Source of the DNA: Allobosea sp. ASV33
GTDB lineage: Bacteria; Pseudomonadota; Alphaproteobacteria; Rhizobiales; Beijerinckiaceae
Length of the DNA stretch: 64,000 bases
Assembly: GCF_016428755.1 (NCBI RefSeq)
Contig: NZ_JAELTI010000005.1
Location: forward strand, 58,778 to 122,777
Reading direction: 5' to 3'
In this document: positions 52,684 to 61,620 of the stretch, in pieces
Numbering within the stretch: position 1 is the first letter of the stretch
Layout of the letters: the number at the start of each line of letters is the position of its first letter
Notes under the pieces: model-generated
The model's database searches: none
Seen by the model: the letters and a program-made list of their open reading frames with translations, nothing else
Told to the model about the DNA's origin: nothing
Program-made: the position numbers and the translations under genes

Positions 52684-55600
52684 GGCGTTTCCTCCCGCAG
52701 GCTCAGGCGGGCGCCTTCGGGATCGTAGAAGACGGTGCTCCTGACCACACGAACGGGGATCGCCCGGTCCGGCATCGGGATGTGCAGCGTCTCGCCATCG
52801 CGGGCGCGGCCGTCGGCAATGACCGCCATGGCGATCGAGCGGCCGAGCGCCTCGCTCCAATAGGCGGAGGTGACATGGCCGAGCATGGTCATCGGCTTCG
52901 GCTGGTGGGGATCGGCGACGATCTGGGCCCCTTCCTCCAATACGGTCTTCGGATCGTCGGTCAGCAGGCCGACGAGCTGCTTGCGGCCCTTCGCGACCAT
53001 GTCGGGGCGCGCGAGCGAGCGCTTGCCAACGAAATCGGGCTTGGCCTTGCCGATCGCCCAGCTCAGGCCGGCATCGTCCGGGGTCAGCGTGCCATCGGTG
53101 TCCTGGCCGACGATGATGTAGCCCTTCTCGGCCCGCAGCACATGCATCGCCTCGGTGCCGTAGGGCGTGATGCCATATGGCTGGCCGGCCGCCATCAGCT
53201 TCTCCCAGAGGGCGCGGCCATGGCGGGCGGGGACGTTGATCTCGAAGCCGAGCTCGCCGGTAAAGGACACCCGGAACAGCCGGGCCGGCAGGCCGGCAAC
53301 CGTGCATTCGGCCACAGACATATGCGGGAACGCGGCCTCGGAGACATCGAGGCCCTCGACGAAGGGCGCGAGGAGCTTGCGCGCATTCGGCCCCTGCAAG
53401 GCGATGACCGCCCATTGCTCGGTGGTCGAGGTGAGCCAGACTTTGAGCTCCGGCCATTCGGTCTGGAGATAGTCCTCCATCATATTGAGCACGCGGGCGG
53501 CGCCGCCGGTGGTGGTGGTGACGTGGAAGCGGCCCTCGGACAGCCGGCCGATGACGCCGTCGTCGCGGATGAAGCCGTCCTCGCCGAGCAGCAGTCCGTA
53601 GCGACAGCGCCCGATCCCGAGCTTCGCCCACGGATTGGTATACATCCGCTCCAGGAAGGTGACGGCATCCGGACCGACCACCTCGATCTTGCCCAGCGTC
53701 GAGGCGTCGAAGATGCCGACGGCGGTCCGAACCGCGCGGCATTCCCGGTTGACGGCGGCGTGCCTGTCTTCACCCGGCTTCGGGAAGTACCAGGCGCGGC
53801 GCCACAGGGCGACGGGTTCGAAGACTGCGCCTTGCGCCTGCGCCCAGGGATCGATCGGCGTCTTGCGCGTGACCTCGAAGGTCGCGGCCTGATGATAGCC
53901 GGCCAAGGTGCCGAAACTCGTCGGCGTATAGGGCGGACGGAAGGTGGTCAGGCCGACCTGCGGCGCCTCTTGGCCCAGCGCATCGGCGGCGATCATCAGG
54001 CCGTTGAGGTTCGACATCTTGCCCTGGTCGGTCGCCATGCCGTTGGTGGTGTAGCGCTTGACGTGCTCGATCGAGCGCATGCCCTCACGGACCGCGAGGC
54101 GGATGTCCTTGGCGGTGACGTCGTTCTGGAAATCGATGAAGGCCTTGGCGCGAGCCGGGTCGCGGTCGGTCGGGAGCTCCTTGCAGGTGATGCCGGAGCC
54201 GGTCCGGTCGACCGTGACAGCATGGCCTTGCGCCGTCGCATCATGACCAGCGACACGGGCGGCTGCGGCGCCGGCAGAGGCGCCATCGTCGAGCGCGGCG
54301 GCGATGCCCCAGAGGCCGCGCCCGGCGCCCGCGATCTGGACGGCCTCGGTCTTCTCGCCCGGCAGGAACGCCTTGAGCTCGCCGTCCCAGGTCAGGCTGC
54401 CCCTTGTATGGCTGAAGAGGTGCAGGCTGGGCGTCCAGCCTCCGCACATCAGCACGGCGTCGCAGGCAATCTCGCGGGCAGCGCCCACCTTGCCGTTCTC
54501 GATCCGGTTGACCCGCAGCGATTGGACCCGCAGGCGCCCCGACGTGCCTGTAACGGTGTGGCCAGGCAGAACCTCGATGCCGAGAGCCCGCGCGCGGGCT
54601 GCAAGGGCGGGGTCGACGCTGGCGCGCAGATCGACGATAGCGGCCGGCTTGACGCCGGCCTCCGCGAGATCGAAGGCCGCGAACCAGGCCGAGTCATGGG
54701 TGGTGACGATGGCCGGGCGATCGCCGATCTTGACGCTATAGCGATTGAGATAGGTCTGTGCGGCGCCGGCCAGCATCACGCCGGGGCGGTCGTTGCCGTC
54801 GAAGACGAGCGGCTTTTCCAGCGCACCCTGGGCGAGCACGACCTGGCCGGCACGGACGCGCCAGAGGCGTTCCCGCGGCGCGCCCTCGGGCGGGGCGGCC
54901 AGGTGGTCGGTCAGGCGTTGGGCCAGGCCGATCAGGTTCTGGTGGTAATAGCCGATCGCGGTCGTGCGGGGCATGATCGTGACATTCGGCAGCGCCGCCA
55001 GTTCCGCCAGGATCGCTGCCAGCCAGTCCCAGGCCGGCCGGCCGTCGATCGTCACCGAGGGCTCGGACAACAGGCTGCCGCCGGGCTCGGCCGTCTCGTC
55101 GACGAGCATGACCGAGGCGCCGCAACGGCCGGCGGCGAGTGCGGCGGCAAGGCCGGCGGGACCGGCGCCGACGACGAGCACCTCGACATGAGCGAAGCGA
55201 CTGGCATAGCGATCCGCGTCGGGTTCGCTCGGCGAGACGCCGAGGCCGGCCGCCTTGCGGATGACGGGCTCGTAGACGCGGTCCCAGAAGGCACGCGGCC
55301 ACATGAAGGTCTTGTAGTAAAAGCCTGCGGAGAAAAGCGAACCCAGGCGATCGTTGATCGCTCCGAAGTCGAAGGCGAGCGAGGGCCAGCGGTTCTGGCT
55401 GGTCGCTTCGAGGCCGTCGCGCAGCTCCTGAATGGTGGCGCGGGTATTCGGTTCGAAACGGCGGGGGCCGCGGCTCGTGCCCATCAGCGCGTTAGGCTCG
55501 TCCGAGCCGGCGGAGACCACGCCGCGCGGGCGGTGGTACTTGAAGGAGCGCCCCATCAGATGGACGCCATTGGCAAGCAGCGCCGAGGCGAGCGTGTCGC

Positions 55601-55694
55601 CGGCCAGCCCCTGATAGCTCCTGCCGTCGAAGCTGAAGCGGACGGGCCTGGCGTGATCGACGCGACCGCGGTTCGGGAGGCGATGGCTGGTCAT
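52680..55694 (-). CDS. soxA: Sarcosine oxidase alpha subunit (set 2)
   Basis: A 1004-residue alpha subunit with the same order of domains as set 1: VRFSFDGRSYQGLAGDTLASALLANG, LVVGAGPAGLAAALAAGRCGASV, a middle FAD/NAD fold, and C-terminal GCV_T/GCV_T_C (AVGIFDASTLGKIEVVGPDAVTFLERMYTNPW; RAEKGYIIVGQDTDGTLTPDDAGL). ATG 55694 overlaps the soxD stop. It is clearly diverged from set 1 along the whole length, so the two are old paralogues or independently acquired, not a recent duplicate. Substrate may be sarcosine or another N-methyl amine. Confidence 0.95.
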   Translation of the reverse strand: MTSHRLPNRGRVDHARPVRFSFDGRSYQGLAGDTLASALLANGVHLMGRSFKYHRPRGVVSAGSDEPNALMGTSRGPRRFEPNTRATIQELRDGLEATSQNRWPSLAFDFGAINDRLGSLFSAGFYYKTFMWPRAFWDRVYEPVIRKAAGLGVSPSEPDADRYASRFAHVEVLVVGAGPAGLAAALAAGRCGASVMLVDETAEPGGSLLSEPSVTIDGRPAWDWLAAILAELAALPNVTIMPRTTAIGYYHQNLIGLAQRLTDHLAAPPEGAPRERLWRVRAGQVVLAQGALEKPLVFDGNDRPGVMLAGAAQTYLNRYSVKIGDRPAIVTTHDSAWFAAFDLAEAGVKPAAIVDLRASVDPALAARARALGIEVLPGHTVTGTSGRLRVQSLRVNRIENGKVGAAREIACDAVLMCGGWTPSLHLFSHTRGSLTWDGELKAFLPGEKTEAVQIAGAGRGLWGIAAALDDGASAGAAAARVAGHDATAQGHAVTVDRTGSGITCKELPTDRDPARAKAFIDFQNDVTAKDIRLAVREGMRSIEHVKRYTTNGMATDQGKMSNLNGLMIAADALGQEAPQVGLTTFRPPYTPTSFGTLAGYHQAATFEVTRKTPIDPWAQAQGAVFEPVALWRRAWYFPKPGEDRHAAVNRECRAVRTAVGIFDASTLGKIEVVGPDAVTFLERMYTNPWAKLGIGRCRYGLLLGEDGFIRDDGVIGRLSEGRFHVTTTTGGAARVLNMMEDYLQTEWPELKVWLTSTTEQWAVIALQGPNARKLLAPFVEGLDVSEAAFPHMSVAECTVAGLPARLFRVSFTGELGFEINVPARHGRALWEKLMAAGQPYGITPYGTEAMHVLRAEKGYIIVGQDTDGTLTPDDAGLSWAIGKAKPDFVGKRSLARPDMVAKGRKQLVGLLTDDPKTVLEEGAQIVADPHQPKPMTMLGHVTSAYWSEALGRSIAMAVIADGRARDGETLHIPMPDRAIPVRVVRSTVFYDPEGARLSLREETP

Positions 55695-55993
55695 CGGGCC
55701 TCCCCCGACAGGCTGGCGATATCGGGCCGGGGCTCGCCTGCCTTGTAGGTCGCGAGGAAGCGGTCGGAGACGGTCTCGCGCGCCGCGTTGAAGAAACGGG
55801 CGCAACCGTTGACATGGCGCCAGCGCTCGACATGGACGCCGCGCGGGTTCGAACGGATGAAGAGGAAGTCGCGCCATTCCTCGTCGCTCACAGACGACGG
55901 GTCCTGCGGGCGGGCGATATGGGCCTCGCCGGCGTAAGCGAATTCGAGCTCGGGCAGGTCCTGCTCGCAATAGGGGCAGCGGATCAGCAGCAT
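55691..55993 (-). CDS. soxD: Sarcosine oxidase delta subunit (set 2)
   Basis: A 100-residue subunit: LLIRCPYCEQDLPELEFAYAGEAHIARP and VERWRHVNGCARFFNAARETVSD, with the zinc-type CxxC and His/Cys pair. It lies 9 nt after soxB and overlaps soxA by 4 nt. Confidence 0.93.
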   Translation of the reverse strand: MLLIRCPYCEQDLPELEFAYAGEAHIARPQDPSSVSDEEWRDFLFIRSNPRGVHVERWRHVNGCARFFNAARETVSDRFLATYKAGEPRPDIASLSGEAR

Positions 55994-56002
55994 GGCGGAA
56001 CC

Positions 56003-57256
56003 TTAGTGCGCGACGGCGGCCGCGGCCGCCTCGTCGATCAGCCGGCCGGTGGTGAAGCGTTCCAGCGTGAAGGGTGCATTGATGGGATGCGGCTCGTCGC
56101 GGGCGATGGTGTGGGCGAAGACATGGCCCGAGCCCGGGGTCGCTTTGAAGCCGCCGGTGCCCCAGCCGCAATTCACATAGAGCCCGGGCACGGGAGTCTT
56201 GCCGAGGATGGGCGAGCGGTCCGGCGTCACGTCGACGATGCCGCCCCATTTCCTGAGCATCCGCATGCGCCGGAAGAGCGGGAAGATTTCGCAGATCGCC
56301 GCCAGCGTGTGCTCGATCAGCGGCAAGCCGCCGCGCTGGGAATAGCTGACATATTGGTCTGTGCCGGAGCCGATGACGAGCTCGCCCTTGTCGGACTGGC
56401 TGATATAGGCGTGCACCGAGTTCGACATGACGACGCAGGGCAGGATCGGCTTGACCGGCTCGGAGACCAGCGCCTGCAGCGGATAGGATTCGAGCGGCAG
56501 GCGGATACCCGCGGTTTCCATCACGACCGAGGTATGGCCGGCGGCGGACACCGCGACCTTCTTGGCGGCTATGAAACCCTTCGGCGTTTCGACCCCGCTG
56601 ACGCGGCCGTCCGGCCCGCGGCGGATCGCCGTCACCGGGCAGTTCTGGATGATGTCCACGCCGCGCGCCGCCGCGCCGCGGGCATAGCCCCAGGCGACGG
56701 CGTCATGGCGGGCGACACCGGCGCGGCGTTGCAAGGCGGCGCCGAGCACCGGGTAGCGGGCCGTGGGCGAGATATCGAGCGGCGGGCAGAAGCGCTTCGC
56801 CTCCTCAACCGTCAGCCAGGCATTGTCGACGCCGTTCAAGCGGTTGGAATGGATGTGCCGCTGGGCGGATTGAACGTCGTGGACATTATGCGCCAGCATC
56901 ATCACGCCGCGCTTCGAGTACATGACGTTGTAATTCAGCTCCTGCGAGAGGTTCTCCCAGAGATCGAGCGCGTGATCGTAGAGCCGCACGCTCTCGTCAT
57001 AGAGGTAATTCGAGCGGATGATCGTGGTGTTGCGGCCGGTATTGCCGCCGCCGAGCCAGCCCTTATCGATCACCGCGACATTGGTGATCCCATGCTCCTT
57101 GGCGAGGTAATAGGCTGCGGCGAGCCCGTGCCCGCCAGCCCCGACGATGATCGCGTCATAGGCTGCCTTGGGCTGGGCATCGGGCCATTGCGGCGTCCAG
57201 TTCTTCTGGCCGGTCAGCGCGCCCTTGAGGATCTCGGCGAAGGAGAAATGCGTCAT
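56003..57256 (-). CDS. soxB: Sarcosine oxidase beta subunit (set 2)
   Basis: A 417-residue flavoprotein: YDAIIVGAGGHGLAAAYYLA, GNTGRNTTIIRSNYLYDES, VARHDAVAWGYARG with His184 at the covalent-FMN position, and RMLRKWGGIVDVTPDRSPILGKTPVPGLYVNCGWGTGGFKATPGSG. It starts the set 2 operon and is divergent from a second GlxA-type regulator across a palindrome. Confidence 0.95.
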   Translation of the reverse strand: MTHFSFAEILKGALTGQKNWTPQWPDAQPKAAYDAIIVGAGGHGLAAAYYLAKEHGITNVAVIDKGWLGGGNTGRNTTIIRSNYLYDESVRLYDHALDLWENLSQELNYNVMYSKRGVMMLAHNVHDVQSAQRHIHSNRLNGVDNAWLTVEEAKRFCPPLDISPTARYPVLGAALQRRAGVARHDAVAWGYARGAAARGVDIIQNCPVTAIRRGPDGRVSGVETPKGFIAAKKVAVSAAGHTSVVMETAGIRLPLESYPLQALVSEPVKPILPCVVMSNSVHAYISQSDKGELVIGSGTDQYVSYSQRGGLPLIEHTLAAICEIFPLFRRMRMLRKWGGIVDVTPDRSPILGKTPVPGLYVNCGWGTGGFKATPGSGHVFAHTIARDEPHPINAPFTLERFTTGRLIDEAAAAAVAH

Positions 57257-57311
57257 GCCGGCCTCCCGGATTGCTCAGGGTAGCAATGCCGGAACGACGC
57301 GCATTTCAACT

Positions 57312-57332
57312 GCATGGATTCGTCATCCATGC
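57312..57332. promoter_or_regulatory. Candidate operator between soxB (set 2) and its divergent regulator
   Basis: GCATGGAT-TCGTC-ATCCATGC, a perfect 8-bp inverted repeat with a 5-bp spacer in the 101-bp divergent gap (57257-57357). AraC-family sites are more often direct repeats, so the bound protein is uncertain. Confidence 0.5.
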
Positions 57333-57357
57333 TGTATGCTTGCGACAAGGAGGCGCC

Positions 57358-58368
57358 ATGGCGACGCTCAAGGTCGGTTTCATCCTGGCGCGCCGGTTCA
57401 CGCTCTGCGCCTTCGCGAATTTCGTCGACGTGCTGCGCCTGTCGGCGGATGAAGGCGACCGCTCGCGGCCGATCCTCTGTTCATGGCGCGTGCTGTCGCC
57501 GACGATGGAGGCGATCGCGTCGAGCTGCGGCGTCGCCGTCCAGCCGGAGGAACGGCTCGGCGACCCCGCACGCTTCGACTATCTCGTCGTCGTCGGCGGG
57601 CTGGTCGACGAGATCGAAAACCTGCACCCGGATACGGTGACTTTTCTCCAGCGCGCGGCCGCGGCCGGGGTGCCGCTGGTCGGCGTCTGCACCGGCACCT
57701 TCATCCTGCACAGGACCGGCCTGATGCAGGGCTATCGCGCCTGCGTGAGCTGGTTCCACCATGCCGATTTCCTGGAGCGCTTCGACGGGCTGAAACCCGT
57801 CTCCGACCAGATCTTCGTGGTCGATCGCGACCGGCTGACCTGCTCGGGCGGCGTGTCGTCGGCGCATCTCGCGGCCTTCATCGTCGAGCGCCATCTCGGC
57901 CGGGCGCGGGCTGCGAAGAGCCTGCATATCATGATCATCGACGAGGCCATGGCGGCGGAGGAGCCGCAGCCGGGCATGCCGCTCGCGCTCGTCGCCGATG
58001 ATCCGCTGGTACGGAAGGCGCTGCTCCTGATGCAGCAATCAATCGACGCCCCGCTTGCGATCGGGCGCCTCGTGGCGCAGCTCGGCGTCGGCCGGCGCAA
58101 GCTCGAACGGCATTTTCGCGCGGCGCTGGCCATGACACCGCTCGAAGCGGACCGGCTGATCCGGATCGGCCAGGCCAAGCACCTGCTCAGGACGACCCGG
58201 CGATCGGCGACGCAGGTCGCGGCCGATACCGGCTTCTGCGACCTGCCCCATCTCATCCGGACCTTCAGGGCGATCGAGGGGATGACGCCGGATGCCTTCC
58301 GGCGATCGCCGATGCTCTCGATTTGCGCTGGTCCCCAAGGGGAAGGCTCATCACCGATACGGCCTTGA
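57358..58368 (+). CDS. GlxA/AraC-family regulator
   Basis: A 336-residue regulator: DJ-1/PfpI-like domain LKVGFILARRFTLCAFANFVDVLRL with LVGVCTGTFIL (a Cys in the elbow, unlike the regulator of set 1), then AraC HTH motifs (IGRLVAQLGVGRRKLERHFRAAL; SATQVAADTGFCDLPHLIRTFRAIEGMTPDAFRR). ATG 57358 has a strong AAGGAGG site. It is divergent from soxBDAG set 2. The downstream gap 58369-58547 shows nothing I can assign. Confidence 0.9.
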   Translation: MATLKVGFILARRFTLCAFANFVDVLRLSADEGDRSRPILCSWRVLSPTMEAIASSCGVAVQPEERLGDPARFDYLVVVGGLVDEIENLHPDTVTFLQRAAAAGVPLVGVCTGTFILHRTGLMQGYRACVSWFHHADFLERFDGLKPVSDQIFVVDRDRLTCSGGVSSAHLAAFIVERHLGRARAAKSLHIMIIDEAMAAEEPQPGMPLALVADDPLVRKALLLMQQSIDAPLAIGRLVAQLGVGRRKLERHFRAALAMTPLEADRLIRIGQAKHLLRTTRRSATQVAADTGFCDLPHLIRTFRAIEGMTPDAFRRSPMLSICAGPQGEGSSPIRP

Positions 58369-58547
58369 TCGATATCCGGTCCGATTTTATAGCGGCCGCA
58401 CCCCGCGGTCTTGCGATAATCGCGCGGCGATGACCGAGACGCCGCGAGCGGACCCGTCCTTCCATCGAGCCGAGTGGCCGTCCTACTGGATCGCACGGAT
58501 CGCGTCGGCGTTCGACTTGGCTGGTGGCCGACGATGGTCGATCGCGA

Positions 58548-59174
58548 TCAGGCTCCGGGATCGCGGCCGCGCTTCATCCAGGGGCGTTCGCGCTCGGTGG
58601 CCGTCCTGAAACGTGCGATCTCGTTCGAGAAAGAGCGCGTCACGTCGATGTCGTCCCAACCGTTCAGCAATTGCTCGCGCCAGACGGTGTCGATTTGGAA
58701 CGGGACGGCGCGGTTCCCCCACGACACGGTGCAGGTCGTCAGATCGACGGCCACGTGCTGCTCCGGCACGGCGGCCAGAGCTGCGAGCAATTCCTCGATC
58801 TCCTCCTCGCCGAGGACAGCCGGTAACAGACCGTTCTTTACAGCGTTCGAGGCAAAGATGTCGCCATAGGTCGGCGCCAGGATGACGCGGATGCCGTGAT
58901 CGGCCAAGGCATAGACCGCGGCCTCGCGTGACGAACCGGAGCCGAAGTTGCGGCGCGCCACCAGGATCGAAGCCGAACGGCCGGGCTCGCGATTGAGTGG
59001 AAAGCCCGGCTTCTCCGCACCTTCCTCGTCCCGTCGCAGATCATGCATCAGGAAATCGCCATAGCCTTCCGAGCGCGGCCGCTTCATGAAGCGGGCGGGA
59101 ATCAGCTGGTCGGTATCGACATTGGCGAGGCCGAGCGCGCAGGCATGGCCGGCGACCTGGACAAGCGGCTTCAC
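58548..59174 (-). CDS. leuD: Aconitase-family dehydratase small subunit (LeuD-like)
   Basis: A 208-residue swivel-domain subunit: ANVDTDQLIPARFMKRP, LVARRNFGSGSSREAAVYALADHGIRVILAPTYGDIFASNAVKNGLLP. The start is a GTG at 59174 overlapping the leuC stop (GTGA). With the LeuC-like subunit it should form a 3-isopropylmalate dehydratase-type enzyme. The placement by a GntR regulator and liv-type importer, with no leuB or leuA, suggests a catabolic paralogue acting on a related hydroxyacid. Symbol denotes family. Confidence 0.88.
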   Translation of the reverse strand: MKPLVQVAGHACALGLANVDTDQLIPARFMKRPRSEGYGDFLMHDLRRDEEGAEKPGFPLNREPGRSASILVARRNFGSGSSREAAVYALADHGIRVILAPTYGDIFASNAVKNGLLPAVLGEEEIEELLAALAAVPEQHVAVDLTTCTVSWGNRAVPFQIDTVWREQLLNGWDDIDVTRSFSNEIARFRTATERERPWMKRGRDPGA

Positions 59175-60607
59175 GAGCGACCCTCCAGCATCGGGCGGAC
59201 ATCGGCCAGGCTGCCGGCGACCGCGGCGGCGGCGGCCATGGCGGGCGACATCAGGTGCGTGCGCGCGCCCGGCCCCTGCCGGCCGCGGAAATTCCGGTTG
59301 GTGGTGGAGGCACAGCGCTCGCCGGCCGGAACGCTGTCGCCATTCATGCCCACGCACATCGAGCAGCCGGATTCGACCCAGTCCAGCCCCGCCTCGACGA
59401 AGATGCGGTCGAGCCCTTCTTCCTCGGCCTGACGCTTCACCTGCGCCGAGCCCGGCGAAACCAGGCCCGGCACCTTCGCCTTGCGCCCCGCCAGCACGCT
59501 CGCAGCCGCGCGGAGATCCTCGATGCGCGCATTGGTGCAGGAGCCGATGAAGACGCGGTCGATCGCGATGCCGGAGAGTTTCTGCCCGGCGCTGAGGCCC
59601 ATATAGGCGAGCGCGTCACGGATCGCCGCCGCCCGCCCCTCATCCGCCTCGCGCGACGGATCGGGCACGGTGCCGTCGATCGGCAGCGCATCCTCGGGGC
59701 TCGTTCCCCAGGTCACGACCGGGGCGATCCGGCTCGCATCCAGCGAAATCTCGCGGTCGAACTCGGCGTCGGCGTCGCTCGGCAAACGGCGCCAGCTCTC
59801 GGCGGCCTGCTCCAGCAGCGCGCCTTTCGGCGCGAAGGGCCGCCCCTCGATCCAGCGGAACGTCGTCTCGTCCGGCGCGATCATGCCGCAGCGTGCGCCG
59901 GCCTCGATCGACATGTTGCACATGGTCATGCGCCCGGCCATCGACAGGGAGCGCACCGCCGCCCCGGCATATTCGACGGCATGGCCGCGCGCTCCGTCCG
60001 CGCCGATCGCCGCGATGATGGAAAGGATGAAGTCCTTGGCGCCGACGCCCGCGATCGGCGTCCCGTCGATGGTGATGCGCATGCGCCGGGGCTTCTTCTG
60101 CCAGAGCGTCTGCGTCATCAGCACATGCGCGACTTCGGAAGCGCCGATACCGAAGGCATAGGCGCCGAAGGCGCCGTGGGTGGACGTGTGGCTGTCGCCG
60201 CAGACCATCGTCAGCCCCGGCAGGGTCAGGCCCTGCTCCGGCCCGACGACATGGACGATGCCCTGGCGCGGATCCCGCATGCCGAAGAGCTCGATGCCAT
60301 GCCGGGCGGTGTTGGCGTCGAGATCGTCGATCATTCGCGCGATCTCGGGATTGCCGACATGGTCGCGGTCGCGCGTCGGCACGTAATGGTCGGCGACGCC
60401 GAAAGTCAGGCCGGGCTCCGCCACCCTGCCGCCCCGCGCCTTAAGCTGGTTGAACGCGTGGAACGAGCCCTCGTGCACGAAATGCCGGTCGATCCAGAGC
60501 AGCGCATCGCCGGAGGGGCGCTCGACCACGACGTGATCGGCCCAGAGCTTGTCGAACAGGGTCCGCGGCCCGCTCCTTGCCTTTCCGTTGCCTGCCGATC
60601 TCACCAT
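59171..60607 (-). CDS. leuC: Aconitase-family dehydratase large subunit (LeuC-like)
   Basis: A 478-residue subunit of the isopropylmalate isomerase type: TLFDKLWADHVV, VCGDSHTSTHGAFGAYAFGIGASEVAHVL, FIGSCTNARIEDL and SGCSMCVGMN, supplying the three Cys ligands of a [4Fe-4S] cluster. ATG 60607 is chosen; 16 upstream codons would run into the divergent operator region. It interconverts 2- and 3-hydroxyacids through an enoic intermediate. Divergent from a GntR-family gene. Confidence 0.9.
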   Translation of the reverse strand: MVRSAGNGKARSGPRTLFDKLWADHVVVERPSGDALLWIDRHFVHEGSFHAFNQLKARGGRVAEPGLTFGVADHYVPTRDRDHVGNPEIARMIDDLDANTARHGIELFGMRDPRQGIVHVVGPEQGLTLPGLTMVCGDSHTSTHGAFGAYAFGIGASEVAHVLMTQTLWQKKPRRMRITIDGTPIAGVGAKDFILSIIAAIGADGARGHAVEYAGAAVRSLSMAGRMTMCNMSIEAGARCGMIAPDETTFRWIEGRPFAPKGALLEQAAESWRRLPSDADAEFDREISLDASRIAPVVTWGTSPEDALPIDGTVPDPSREADEGRAAAIRDALAYMGLSAGQKLSGIAIDRVFIGSCTNARIEDLRAAASVLAGRKAKVPGLVSPGSAQVKRQAEEEGLDRIFVEAGLDWVESGCSMCVGMNGDSVPAGERCASTTNRNFRGRQGPGARTHLMSPAMAAAAAVAGSLADVRPMLEGRS

Positions 60608-60643
60608 CGCGCCCTCCGCTCGGCAAAAACATAGCGCGAAACC

Positions 60644-60681
60644 GACTTGACGCAAGTCAGTTGTCCTATACGCTATACAAC
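60644..60681. promoter_or_regulatory. Candidate GntR operators in the leuC-gntR divergent region
   Basis: Two elements: GACTTG-ACG-CAAGTC (60644-60658, perfect 6-bp arms) and GTTGT...ACAAC around TATACGCTATA (60660-60681), the latter like the TTGTATA/TATACAA sites of HutC-type regulators. They lie 47-84 nt before the chosen gntR start and 37-74 nt before leuC, fitting divergent control. Confidence 0.5.
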
Positions 60682-60727
60682 TACCTGTCCGACTTGGCAG
60701 TCAATCGATGCGCAGCAGGGGTGGCGC

Positions 60728-61540
60728 TTGGACGTTTCGCTCGAACCACTGAAGGCAAGGCGGCTGGCGCTGCTGCTGCGCGAGCGCATCGCCAGCGGCG
60801 AGATCGCCCCCGGCTCGCGCCTGGCGAGCGAGCCGGCCCTGGCGCTGGAACACGGCGTCTCGCGGGTCACCGTGCGCCGCGCGCTGGACAGTCTCGCATC
60901 CGATGGGTTGATCGACCGTCGCGTGGGTGCAGGCACCTTCGTCCGCGAGCCGGAGGCCCCCAAGCCGATCGTCGCCGACTTCGCGAACATGCTGACCCAT
61001 CTCGTCGAGATGGGGCGGCGCACCGGGGTGCATCTGCTCTCCTTCTCCTATGTCCATCCGCCGGAAGCGGTCGCCCATTCCCTTGGGCTCGCGGCCGGCG
61101 AGCGGACGCAGCGCTCCGTGCGCGTGCGCCTCATCGATGGCCAGCCCTTCTCCTACCTCACCACCCATGTGCCCGAGCGGATCGGCCTGACCTATTCCGA
61201 GAGCGACCTCGCCAGCGTGCCGCTGCTGTCGTTGCTCGAGCGGTCCGGGGCGGCGGTCGAGCGAGCCTCGCAAACGATCAGCGCGACGCTGGCGAGCCCG
61301 GACGTCGCCGAGGCGCTGGGGCTCGAGATCGGCTCACCCCTACTCTCGCTGACGCGCGTGGTCTTCGGGCCGGACGGGCGCGGCGTCGAGCATCTGCACG
61401 CGCTCTACCGGCCGGACCGCTACTCCTTTCAGATGGAACTGCACCGCGCGGGCGATGCCGGCGAGAGGCGCTGGTCGCCCGCCCCTGCCCGTACCGCGGA
61501 ATCCGCAGACGCAGTCCCAACCGCCGTGGGGGCCGCCTGA
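60728..61540 (+). CDS. GntR-family regulator, HutC subfamily (UTRA domain)
   Basis: About 270 residues. N-terminal wHTH: LRERIASGEIAPGSRLASEPALALEHGVSRVTVRRALDSLASDGLIDRRVGAGTFV; C-terminal UTRA sensor with RSVRVRLIDGQPFSYLTTHVPE and LSLTRVVFGPDGRGVEHLHALYRPDRYSFQMEL. TTG 60728, preceded by AGGGG 7 nt upstream, keeps the operator outside the gene; a TTG at 60647 would place it inside. Divergent from leuCD-like genes and 80 nt before a liv-type importer, and likely controls both. Confidence 0.85.
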   Translation: MDVSLEPLKARRLALLLRERIASGEIAPGSRLASEPALALEHGVSRVTVRRALDSLASDGLIDRRVGAGTFVREPEAPKPIVADFANMLTHLVEMGRRTGVHLLSFSYVHPPEAVAHSLGLAAGERTQRSVRVRLIDGQPFSYLTTHVPERIGLTYSESDLASVPLLSLLERSGAAVERASQTISATLASPDVAEALGLEIGSPLLSLTRVVFGPDGRGVEHLHALYRPDRYSFQMELHRAGDAGERRWSPAPARTAESADAVPTAVGAA

Positions 61541-61620
61541 GACGCGACAAGCTTTTCGAAGACCGGATCCGTGAACGACCAACCCGGCACCAGACCGGGC
61601 ATCAGACAGAGGAGAACGAC

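Noticed and set aside
52782..55748. A 988-codon open frame on the plus strand
   Set aside because: It lies opposite soxA of set 2, which has full family motifs. Its translation is rich in Arg, Ala, Gly, Asp and Gln without any recognisable domain, as expected of an antisense frame in GC-rich DNA.
58430..58609. A short plus-strand frame starting MTETPRADPSFHRAEWPSYW
   Set aside because: It has no clear ribosome site, overlaps the end of leuD and has no recognisable domain.
58548..60607. Leucine biosynthesis operon
   Set aside because: leuA and leuB are absent and the genes face a HutC-type regulator beside an importer. The possibility that these are the only leuCD of the genome cannot be excluded from the window.
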